NCBI GenBank assembly: GCA_011033025.1
Contig: WFMF01000127.1
Span: forward strand, 1-64,000
DNA length: 64,000 nt
Source of the DNA: Beroe forskalii
Taxonomy: Eukaryota > Ctenophora > Nuda > Beroida > Beroidae
Reading direction: 5' to 3'
Part shown: piece after piece, positions 1 to 9,163 of the stretch
How the letters are laid out: each line of letters begins with the position of its first letter
Numbering within the stretch: the stretch's first letter is position 1
Position numbers and translations under genes: made by a program
The notes under the pieces: model-generated
Seen by the model: the letters and a program-made list of their open reading frames with translations, nothing else
Told to the model about the DNA's origin: nothing
The model's database searches: none

Positions 1-689
1 CGATCATTGCTCAAGTTGCCACCATACCAGGACAAGTTGGGTATAATAAATTCACCCTCAAAGAGCGTCAATTCATGCTACCTATTGGATCACTATTCAC
101 TAAATTGTGAATTCATGATATGAAGCAAAAGAAACAGTCAGTTGGTGTAATGGTGTTCAGGCTGGCTCATGGTCGAAAGTTCCCAGGTTTAATTCCCTCA
201 GCTATGGGTGAAAGATACCTAGGTATCTCAAGCCTATGCAGCCACATGGTTCACTCAGCTGAGCATACAGGAAACTGTGCAGTAGGGTTAAATGAGAAAC
301 CAATTGCAGTGAAGTCTTGGCAAAATAAAATATGAATTATACTTTCTTAACTTCCACTGCCTTGATTACTTGGATCATTTGACTCCTGTCATTGGCCATT
401 ATGGCTGTTGGAATAGAATTGAAATCTTCATAATAGAAGTGTTGATCCAATTGGGAATGTAAAATTGTCAAGCATGGCCAGCTGCCAAATTCAAGAGAAA
501 AAAAAACACAAATTCAAGAGAAAAAACACAAATTTGATTTACATTTCACTACATTAGGTATATTCATAAAATATGTTTCTATATAGGTATGTTAAGATTC
601 CTGAATATGTAAAAAAAATATATATGATTGGCCTAATATGATTGGTCTAATCTCTAAAAATATGATTGGCCTAATCTCTTTTTGAGTAT
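1..689. other. Non-coding stretch, no gene recognised
   Basis: AT-rich sequence with no ORF resembling a known family. The longest ATG frame (120-335, 71 codons) has no domain, signal peptide or splice-supported continuation and is probably chance. A short A-rich duplication occurs around 490-530. The last eight bases (682-689) are the target-site duplication of the next element. Confidence 0.5.
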
Positions 690-1837
690 CAGAGGCGTGC
701 CGTGGGGGTGTTGGGGTGTCCATGTACACCCCGCTAAAATTAAGAAAATCAAATTTTATTTTTATCATTTTCGTGATCGTGCGCGCGATCATTGCTCTTG
801 CGTCAGCGCTGAATGCCCCGTCTAGCCAACGTCGCGCCCGCTTGTTTTGTCATTTATCTTACTGATTTCTCCTCCATAAAACTAGCCAGCATAATTGTTT
901 GTAGCGCTCTGCGCAATAAAACTCTCATACACCCCGTACTACTGTAAAATTGCAATCTCCCTAGGCGTGCCGTGAAATCGGGGTGCCTACTGTATTTTAA
1001 TTGCGGGGGTGCCCGTGACACCCCGATTTTCTGTTCGCGCATTCAGTTTGCAGTGCACACGTACCATTTCCAACATTGTCTTTTTAGATTTCGCGGTCAC
1101 TTTTTACTCGTCTCGAATGTTTTGCGACTGATTTTTCTTTCTAATGACAGTTTCTAAGATTCAAAGACGGAACAAATAATGACAAATAAGTTTTAATTAA
1201 CATATTAATTGTTGATTTTTCCCGTTTTCCCGATCTAATGATCCGACATTCCGGCATACCTGTGTTCTGATGTTCCAGTGTTCTTGATGTAATGATCCGA
1301 TGTACCTGTGACCCAAGATGTAGTGCTCTAATGTTTCAGTGTTCTCGATCTAATGATCCGATGTACCTGTGTCCCATGATCTAGTGTTGCGATGTTCCAG
1401 TGTTCTCGATGTAATGATCTGATGTGCCTGTGTCCCATAATCTTGTGTTGTGACGGTCCAGTGTTCTCGATCCAGTGATCCGATGTAAATTTGTGTTGAT
1501 GTGTTCAATGATCTCGTGTAGAAGTGTTATACCTACGTCCCTGTATTCACGACCTTATGATTTAACGTTTACGCTTTGAATAATGAATTTCATACATCAA
1601 CATGATATTATGAGCATCTAAAATTTTGCAAAAAATACAACTTTTGAAACATAGTATAATTTGTAAAAAGAGACTTGTTTTAGGCACTTTTTGAGTGCTT
1701 CTTTCAACTATTTTCCAGAGGTTTCGCCTGCGGCGCATAGCCTCCGGCGGTTGGGGGGCCCGCACCCCAAACCCCCTGAGTCAGTCGGTACCATACACCC
1801 CAAAAATGCCGACTACACCCTCCACGGCACGCCTCTG
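690..1837. mobile_element. hAT-like non-autonomous DNA transposon
   Basis: The element begins CAGAGGCGTGCCGTG and ends with the exact reverse complement, a perfect 15-bp terminal inverted repeat. It is flanked by the 8-bp direct duplication TTGAGTAT (682-689 and 1838-1845). An 8-bp duplication with CAGRG-type ends is the signature of the hAT superfamily. No transposase frame is present, so it would need an enzyme in trans. A second TIR-like stretch (GGCGTGCCGTG) at about 964-975 suggests a nested or rearranged copy. The interior holds a 61-bp minisatellite. Confidence 0.85.
1229..1500. repeat. 61-bp minisatellite inside the hAT-like element
   Basis: About four degenerate copies of a 61-bp unit beginning CAGTGTTCTCGAT, then AATGATCCGATGTACCTGTG. 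Two central copies align without gaps at 61 bp. Shorter internal similarity (repeated GATnTAATGATCCGATGT) shows the unit itself grew from a smaller repeat. It is contained within the transposon. Confidence 0.75.
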
Positions 1838-2189
1838 TTGAGTATATGACTTTATTAAAATCTGAACACATTTATTCAAAATACAAAATATACAACGACT
1901 AAATAAATAAAAAAATAAATAAAAGAAGGCTATAGCACTGATCTTAATTTGAGCATATTTTTAGCTCTGAGTTGCTAGAGTTAGCAAGGACTGTGGCAAG
2001 GCTGAAGTAATGGGACTGAATCGCTGGTGCTACTATCACCCCACTTAAAGAACCTGCCATCAGGGAAAAGTGATGCTCTTCTGGAAAGTATATTGCTCAA
2101 GATCAGGCTTGTTATAAATCTTAGACAAAAATGTTCAAAATATCAGCACAAATGAGCACACAGGATGTATTTTCAATACCTGGATGAAT

Positions 2190-3390
2190 TTTGTGCTTTT
2201 TTGTCAATGACAACTTGCAGCAGTCATGTGTAATCTCATCAACCTACGAAAATTCAAAAAAGTTGTTTTCAATCCAGTTTGTCCCATCACCCAGAGTTTG
2301 TATTTTCAGAAGGTACTGTTTAAGGTTCTGTTTGAGGTGTGAAACAGGGGAGGAGGGGTCTTCAATATGGAAGATACTCCTCACCTTATTCAGAGACATG
2401 ATTTATAGATAAAGTTTTCACTAGGTGCAGGAGTTATCATAAACAGCTGCTTTGTGTCCTCTGTGGGAAGTTTGAATAGGTTATAAATTGCTATTGGACT
2501 TCTATATTTCAGAACTTTAAAAAGTTTCACAAGCACAGTGGTATGCATATAAGTTTTTTCAGAGCCATGATACCAGCTTTCCAAAAATAAAGGCTTACTG
2601 CTTTCCTTTATATAAAATTCTGGAGGAAGTTTCTGATCTGGATAAGATCTGGATCTGACACATGTTTTAAATTTTTCATTGTATTTTTCCTGTCACCAAA
2701 CAGAACCTAACAATTTTCTTTTTGAGCAGAAAGAGTTTCCTTATTTTTGCATCATGCATGGGCCCCATACCGTTATACCATATGTCAGGTAACTTTCCAA
2801 AGAGGGTGTGATACAAATTGATATATAAATTTTCCGGAATGAAAGTGGATATTTGGTTTATACTTCCAGTACAACTTGCAAGTTTTTAGTCAGAGATTTT
2901 AAGTGTGCATCCCAGGACAGAGTGTCATCTATAGTTATGCCTAAGAACTTTATTTCTGAGACTCTCTTAATTTCATTATTTCTATATATGTTTGGGGACA
3001 ATCCACCTTCATCATCAAAGAGCCGTTGCCCTTTCTTAAAATACATGAAGCAAGATTTATCAAGGTTTATGTGCAATTTGTTCACCATAGTGTATGTTGA
3101 CACCAGCTTAAGTATTCGGTTTGCTTCATGGTAAGCTTCTAATTTAGATCGTGCTTTGATAAATATATTGGTGTCATCAGCAAAGTATCATTGCACTATT
3201 CTTGGATATATAGCTAATGTCATTGACATAGATTAAGAATAAAGAGTGGGCCTGGGCAAAGCTGCCCTGGGGAACACCAAGGTCACATCCAGTGTGTCTG
3301 AGATTTCTCCAAGGGTTGACACACATTGCTTTCTGTTAGACAGGTAGCTCTTTAAGAGCTGTAATACATTGCCTCTTACCCCAAATTAAC
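2190..3390 (-). pseudogene. 5'-truncated LINE reverse transcriptase (CR1/Jockey-like)
   Basis: Reading the minus strand from about 3390 gives, in order: a thumb/palm-like segment with KSYLSNRKQCV; the catalytic-palm signature GVPQGS at about 3270; a downstream LIYVNDI; the polymerase core YFADDT at about 3190; and FLGITIDDTLSWDAHL near 2900. A C-terminal tail typical of CR1-type LINEs (NKVRSIF, LKQNLKQYLL) follows at 2240-2400. The product would be the reverse transcriptase of a non-LTR retrotransposon. The usual ILGPLLF after GVPQGS is garbled and frames shift several times, so it is dead. The endonuclease part is absent, as expected from 5' truncation during target-primed insertion. Confidence 0.8.
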
Positions 3391-4090
3391 TGATTGTGCC
3401 ACAAAAATACCAATATATGCTTAGAATAAATATAGTTAAATATATGAAATATTTTGATTTAAAAAACCGATTTGAAACTGCCAACTGGTGACACAGATGA
3501 TTCTGTGACAGAAGTGGGACAAATGATGGAACTTAAATGCACACGTCTCACTGGTGACACAGACCCTATATTTGTAGGTGGATCATGGAATCATCTTTAA
3601 TGTGATACTCCATGATTTGGACAGTCACATTTGCACTCTGGCCATCCAGTGAGAAGAAATAGATGGGCAATGTTCATCAAAAAATCAAGTGAATGAGATA
3701 AGAGAAACTCAATGACTTAATGATGATCTCAAATGGAATAAATTGAACAATTTCACACAACCATGCAAATCTACAATCTACTGTCTGCTGACAGTATTGG
3801 AATTTAAGATGGAAGAAATTTTATGAGCATTTATCACTTAAAAAGCATATTACTTACAAAAAACATAGCTATCAACTTCACAATCATGATTTCATTGCTT
3901 AAAATAATCCTTAACTAAACTAAACTAAACTAATTAATAATAATATATAATATAACATTTTTGACATGATATCAACTCGAATATTCAACCCAATCTAAGA
4001 ATAAAATTACAACAAATTAAATTATAAATCACTTGAAGATAGATTTTAAACCCAATCCACTTCAATGAACTGTTCCAGGATCTAAACTAC
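3391..4090. other. AT-rich stretch without recognised gene
   Basis: No coding frame or splice-consistent exon could be supported. A CTAAA microsatellite (about four units) lies near 3913-3932. A GGTGACACAGA motif repeats at about 3485 and 3552. Confidence 0.4.
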
Positions 4091-4172
4091 TATTGCTCAA
4101 ACCAGATCCCTAGGTTTACGCGCGCGCGCCGCAAGGCGCCTTGCGCAGCTCCAAACCGCGACACCCCTGGTT
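4091..4172 (+). repeat. ACCAGATCCCTAG / CCCCTGGTTAGG dispersed repeat, copy 1
   Basis: A roughly 80-bp module starting AACCAGATCCCTAGG, passing through a CGCGCGCGCC tract and ending ACACCCCTGGTTAGG. The ends are roughly inverted (CTAACCAG against CTGGTTAG). Another copy lies at 8059-8146 in the same orientation and a third at 15277-15336 reversed. No target duplication could be fixed. Confidence 0.65.
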
Positions 4173-4436
4173 AGGAAAAGCCACAATAAGTAACGAAACA
4201 ACTTTTGCTAAAGCTAATAAGTTAAATATATTTAATTGATATATTTATTCTTTATACGTGCTTAGCAATGCTAATATGATGTTGCCCTACCCTCCGCCGC
4301 GCACGGCATTTTTATTTCGCGGGGAAGTTTAAGGGGATATTCCGAGTGTTGCGCGGCTCCGCGCTAGGGATGGGAGAGATCCATTTATATATTAAAGCAT
4401 TAAAGCAATGCTTTTATTTGTTCATACCAGATCCCT

Positions 4437-4635
4437 TTGCTAAACACGTCTATTGCCCTGCAGCTGCACCTGCATGTCCTGGAGGGAAGCGCGCAGCTCG
4501 TACACACACACCTATGCGGGTTTTTAAGCATGCATAGGTGTGTGTGTGTGTGTGTACGCGCCGCGCCGCGCGCTTCCCTACGGAACACGCGCCGCGCAAC
4601 GCAAACAGGGGTATACGTGTTTTGCAACTATGCAG
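4437..4635. repeat. CG-rich palindromic module with (TG)n
   Basis: A long imperfect inverted repeat. The left arm carries GCTAAACACGT, GGAAGCGCGC and ACACACACCTATGCGGG. The right arm has the same motifs reversed, including GCATAGG, a (TG)n tract, CGCGCGCTTCCC and TATACGTGTTTTGC. The alternating purine-pyrimidine tract (TG then CG) is a classical Z-DNA-prone composition. ORFs on either strand are symmetrical shadows of the palindrome. Confidence 0.65.
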
Positions 4636-4829
4636 GTTAAAGACAGACCCCTAGTTTTACGCGTGAGGAGTCTAGTCATTTCACTTCACACTTGCACTAC
4701 AGCTCTTTTCAGTTTTGGAGCTTATAATTTTTCAGTAGACCTGTACTAAGTTTATACTTTATCAACTTGTTTTCAAATTTCGTGGATATACTTTTGCATT
4801 GAAAGATCATTTGTCCTTTTATTATTGAA

Positions 4830-5600
4830 TGCTCTGTCTGGGGATTCCCAGTTTGTTAAAGGCAATTTGTGAGCTTTCCAAAATTGATTCAGGTGCTGCT
4901 ACAGTCAATTGCCAGTCATTGCCTTGCAAATCTGGTTCTAAATCACAGCCATTGAATTATAGGCAAGTTTCTTTAACTTATTTTGTGCAAGGTTTTTGAG
5001 CAGATTATTAGAAGGCATATTGGATTACCTCAGGACAAAATTAATATTAATCAACATGGTTTCATCAATAATAGGTCTGTCTAACAAATCTTCTTGAAAC
5101 ATTTGATAATGTTATGAATTTATTGGAGGAAGGTAATGCAGTAGACATTTTGTATTTTGATTTCAGAAAAGCCTTTGACACCGTTCCACAATAGACTTTT
5201 AATCAAACTAGAAAACTTAGAATTCAAGGGAAAGTGCTAGAAATAATTAGAATTTTCTTAAAGATAGGGTATGAGGGTGTATGTAGATGGTTCCTTTCTT
5301 CTACTTAAGCATGTTTTGTCAGGGGTCCCTCAAGGATCAGTGCTGAGGCCATTGTTATTCATACTGTTTATTAATGATTTACCTGCTGAATTAAAGAGCA
5401 AAGTCAAACTGTTTGCAGATGATCTCAAACTTATAGGAAATGCAAATAGGTGTGAAAATATTAGAGATGATTTAGAAAAATTGGAGAAATGGGAAAAAAA
5501 GTTGGTTGCTAAGTTTAATGAAAGTAAATGTAAAGTAGTACACATCAAACATAACAGAAACCCAATGAATGATTATAGCTTAATAATAATATTTTGGAAG
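4830..5600 (+). pseudogene. LINE reverse transcriptase fragment
   Basis: A plus-strand non-LTR reverse transcriptase remnant. It begins with a PLNYRQVSLT segment, then FEQII-like and INQHGFI segments. DILYFDFRKAFDTVPQ (about 5145-5190) carries the first catalytic Asp. GVPQGSVLRPLLFILFIND lies at about 5320-5385 and the LFADDLKLI box at about 5410-5435. Stop codons interrupt the frame near 5085 and 5190, and a frameshift separates palm segments, so it is inactive. The residues match the CR1/Jockey side of LINE diversity. It is on the opposite strand to, and differs from, the 2190-3390 copy. Confidence 0.82.
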
Positions 5601-6369
5601 AATCTGTGCAAGAAAAGATCTGGATTGTTATACTGTAAAGTCTGTACTATCACATACGTACATAATGAGCTCAAATGCTGCTCATTATGTGTAAATTTCT
5701 GCAATATCAACCAAATGGTTTATCAAATTATCATCACAAAGTTTGATAATATTCTGTAACCTGTTTGCAAAGAGAAATCGTTACAACGATTATCAGGGGC
5801 ATCATTGTTGTTCCAGGACCAATAGGTGTCTCAATGCAGAGCTGAAATTTATTAACAATGACAAATATAATTTCAAATCTAATAATATTTTGCCATTTTC
5901 AATTATTACACACTGAAATGGATGGCCAGATCAAGGATTTCACACCAGGGCTTATATTAAATGAATAGCAGTGATGCTAAAGACCATGAATAACAAAATC
6001 AATGAATATCTGAAGAAAGAATTACAAATACTGGCTACTTAGTATAACTTTTGACTAACCATAATAACCACAACACAGAGGAAATAGAAGTTAGCAATTC
6101 TTTTGAACTGTTCATAAAGGTTCTTTGGAATGAAGTTGAGGAGTGTATACTGAAATTTATATAATTATCAACACTGAATAAATACTGAAAAGGAAAATTA
6201 AAAGAATAATCAATATTTCCAAAGATGCATTGTGTAGAATTGCTTGGGTGATTTATCTTCAGTAGTCAACAGTTGAACAATGCATCCCAGCAAAGCCTAA
6301 TTACAAGAAGATTAATATGAGTTATGAAACACCAGTATAACTCCTTCATTTCTACAAATAATTTCTTAC
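5601..6369. other. Non-coding stretch, no gene recognised
   Basis: AT-rich DNA following the LINE fragment. Reading frames fall apart after about 5600 and no exon with good splice sites and family resemblance was found on either strand. Confidence 0.4.
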
Positions 6370-6647
6370 CTTGCTTGTCTTAATAGCATTGTCAGCAAAT
6401 GTTTGTAGCTTCACCCCTTCTGGATATCGGTTGAAAACATAAACCTAGAAAAAAATCTGGTAATTACAGACCTAAAAATCCCTGAAAAGACTAGAGGCTT
6501 TATGATCAAACCCAATAACACAATTTTATACAAAATCAGACACAATTTACCAAGAAACAACGAAGTGTGAATTCACATTACCTGTCTAATAGAGTCAGTC
6601 TTTTCTTCTTGTTGAAAGAGCGATCTAAGCCCTCCAAGGTTGAACAT
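6370..6647 (-). CDS. Possible two-exon gene fragment, unrecognised
   Basis: Two minus-strand exons join in phase 0. Exon A runs 6647-6582 (22 codons, MFNLGGLRSLFQQEEK...IRQ), followed by a GTAATG donor. Exon B runs 6444-6370 (25 codons, VYVFNRYPEG...), with a CTAG acceptor and GTAAGA donor. The combined 47 residues are soluble and mixed-charge, with no motif I recognise. A stop codon lies a few codons upstream in this frame, which makes the ATG at 6647 a reasonable start. Further exons toward lower coordinates were not found. The gene lies 2.5 kb downstream of, and on the same strand as, the seven-helix gene. It may be a fragment or chance. Confidence 0.35.
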
Positions 6648-6659
6648 AATTTCTCCATT

Positions 6660-8050
6660 ACATGATCATACTATTAGTTCATATCTATTACACTGATAGT
6701 AACAGTCATGATCTATTGACTACAAATAAAATGTATTTATCTTAATGATTGACAGCTCATTCCAGGGCTGAAATTTGGAGTTTTTGAATAAAAAGATTGG
6801 AATATTAAGTCAAACCAAGTGCAAAAATATGACAAATTTACAGAACATTTAGAATACATGAAAAACTGCTTATTTAGTGGCTACTTTAGCAAAACAAACA
6901 TCAAACAACAGGCCAAAACCTCTCCATTCTCTCTCGACGTCTGCTGTTGTGAGAACCTAATCACAGTTGAGAAGGGGGACTTGCATATGCAAGCCAACCA
7001 CTTATGATTCACAGTTAAGTCTCTCCCTTTTTACCTCTTATCATTGGATTAGAAAAATCGATAATTACTCAGCATCTATGTATGCTTGTCAATTGTCATA
7101 TACCCATACACCTTTTTTTTGTGCAAAATCCACAGACCACATGCCACTGCTTACACAAGTGATGGTGGCAGCTCTCCATTGCAGAGAGCTCTGCTGGCAC
7201 CCATCTGGATGCACTATAGCATGCTACCACCCCCTTAGCTGGGTGCCAGATGGTGGTGCTCCTGGGAGCACCAAATGGTTGGGGGCACCCCTCCGAAGAT
7301 TGACTACTGTGATCCCTTGGTAAGAATGGCTTGTAGGCCAGGCCCCTCTAACACTGAGCTCTGAGAGGAGTCCACCAGGTTGAGTTGTGCAGGACTCGAG
7401 GTGGTTGTATCTGGTGGAGCTCCCATACACCTTTATAGATACTTTAGATTGAATGTCAGATATTGAATTTCTGACAATGCAAACATCATATCGCAGTGAT
7501 AGCACACCCATCCTGCAACCCAGTACAGCATAATAATAACAGTATTTAACAATTTCAAAGCATCAAGCTGGTGCACCATTTCGATTCCCATCAGACTCAG
7601 GAACCCACACAAAGTATTCTGAGACTCTGAGAGTCACATCCACATGTTTGATCAAAGCCTCCAACCGAGTTCATAGTGAATTAAACCCATCCGGCCAAAT
7701 ATAATATAATAATATAACTGTGAGTGTGCCTCTCAAAAATCTGAAATCTCAATGGCCAATCCTCATACAGTAATGTGCAGATAATATGAGTGAAAATAAG
7801 CAGTTCTTTGTGATTTAAATATATTTAGTGAAAATTTTTTAAATATTCAATTTATCAATATTCAGAAAAAGGCGAAAAAAGGCGCGTGCAAACAAACAGT
7901 GACCATGACAAATACTGAATATAAATAGCATGTGGTAAGTTGCGCGCTATAGCTAGCGATGGGTGTACATGTAATGTAATCCATATTTTACTAGTCGCGC
8001 TTTTAGGGTGGGAAAATCCACGAACTTTTCATTTTAACATTAATACTTAT
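6660..8050. other. Intergenic DNA with local inverted repeats
   Basis: No supported gene. Around 7185-7290 short inverted pairs occur (GGCACCCATCTGG with GGGTGCCAGATGG; GGTGCTCC with GGGAGCACC). Around 7370-7430 GTCCACCAG pairs with CTGGTGGAGC. These may be decayed transposon ends, but no target duplication was found. Confidence 0.4.
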
Positions 8051-8058
8051 CAATTGCT

Positions 8059-8146
8059 CTAACCAGATCCCTAGTTTTACGCGCGCGCGCCGCGCCTTGC
8101 TCGTTTCTGGTTTCGAAACGGCGCGACACCCCTGGTTAGGGGAAAC
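8059..8146 (+). repeat. ACCAGATCCCTAG / CCCCTGGTTAGG dispersed repeat, copy 2
   Basis: Starts CTAACCAGATCCCTAG, runs through TTTTACGCGCGCGCGCC and ends GACACCCCTGGTTAGGGG. It matches the copy at 4091-4172 at both ends and in the CGCG core while differing in the middle. That is the pattern of a dispersed family rather than a local duplication. Confidence 0.65.
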
Positions 8147-8194
8147 TTATCAACACTATGGCTATTTGTAATTTTTCTTAATATAATAGCAGAG

Positions 8195-8530
8195 GGTAGG
8201 CCTAGGTGTGCGTACGCGCGCGCAATTCCCTGTTCTGAGGAAGCTGAAGCGCGCCCGCATCGCGCAACGCGACGCAAACAGGAATATACGTGTATGTTTA
8301 GCAATAGCTTGCCCAACACGTATGTCCTTGTTTGCATTGCGTTGCGCGGCGCGCTTCTTCGTAAGTCGTAAGGAAGCGCGTGGCGCGTTTCATAAGCCCG
8401 CATAGGTGTGTGTACGCGCCGCGCCGCGCGTTTCCCTTGTGCTTGGGAAGCGCGCGCCGCGCGTAACCCTCCCAGGGATATACGTGTTTAGCAAGCGGCG
8501 CGTACACACACCTATGCGGGCTTAGAAAAA
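8195..8530. repeat. CG-rich palindrome cluster
   Basis: Nested inverted and direct copies of the motifs seen at 4437-4635: TATACGTGTTTAGCAA, CGCAACGCGACGCAAACAGG, GTGTGTACGCGCCGCGCC and CCTATGCGGGC. Several arms face each other (for example the GCATAGGTGTGTGTACGCG arm at about 8400 and CGCGTACACACACCTATGC at about 8500), so the region could fold into multiple hairpins. Overlapping ORFs on both strands are artefacts of the symmetry. Confidence 0.65.
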
Positions 8531-8596
8531 CAATAGCTATTCTCAAAACTCAATCATCTTCAATCCAACGCGGCAACGCAAACTTTCATCTTCTAC

Positions 8597-8647
8597 TTGT
8601 CAGGCGTTGCCTGACCCCCTGGCCTCGCACGCCATGACGTCAGACAA
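8597..8647. mobile_element. 51-bp nano-MITE, copy 1
   Basis: The sequence starts TTGTCAGGCG and ends GACGTCAGACAA. Flanks are TCTTCTAC (8589-8596) and TCTTTTAC (8648-8655), an 8-bp duplication with one mismatch. The left end folds on itself (GTCAGGC-GTT-GCCTGAC). It is the same length and has the same ends as the copy at 8791-8841. Far too small to encode anything. Confidence 0.75.
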
Positions 8648-8790
8648 TCTTTTACTTGCTAAACACGTATACCCCTGTTCCACGGAATTCCAGAAAACCT
8701 TCCAGTGAAAAGCATTGAACTTTTTAAAGGACACAAATCCCTTAGGTGTACTGTTAAAGCTAAACAGTATTTATATCGTTTAGCCTAATA

Positions 8791-8841
8791 TTGTCAGACG
8801 TTGTCTGACCCCTTCGCCTTCGGCGGGCGCGCGTCTGACAA
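8791..8841. mobile_element. 51-bp nano-MITE, copy 2 with perfect TIR and TSD
   Basis: Starts TTGTCAGACG and ends CGTCTGACAA, a perfect 10-bp terminal inverted repeat. It is flanked by a perfect 8-bp direct duplication GCCTAATA (8783-8790 and 8842-8849). The left end forms the hairpin GTCAGAC-GTT-GTCTGAC. Copy 1 has GTCAGGC pairing with GCCTGAC, a compensatory change that keeps the stem. An 8-bp duplication points to hAT-type mobilisation. Confidence 0.85.
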
Positions 8842-9163
8842 GCCTAATATTCATAGAAAAGTTTGCTAGAAGAGTTCACATATAAACAACAAATTTGACA
8901 ATATAAGTAACACAATGAGCAGTTAGTGCATATCATTATAAAAATTAAATAATTTCATCTGCATCTGTCAGAAATAAACTAATGCCATTGCATTCTTAGT
9001 TTCTTTAAAAATTTTCCCTGAAACGTTAAATGAATTTATGTAAGCTGGCATTGTGAATTGCATCAAGATTGGAGATGCAAAAGGAAGCAGCTCAATCTGT
9101 CAATTGACTGACTTTCTTGGAATTGGAAGCATTCATTTGTTTTTGTGTAAGTTGTTTCGTTGA

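Noticed and set aside
8077-8546. ORFs rich in Arg/Ala/Cys on both strands
   Set aside because: They arise from the CG-rich palindrome cluster; the two strands mirror one another.
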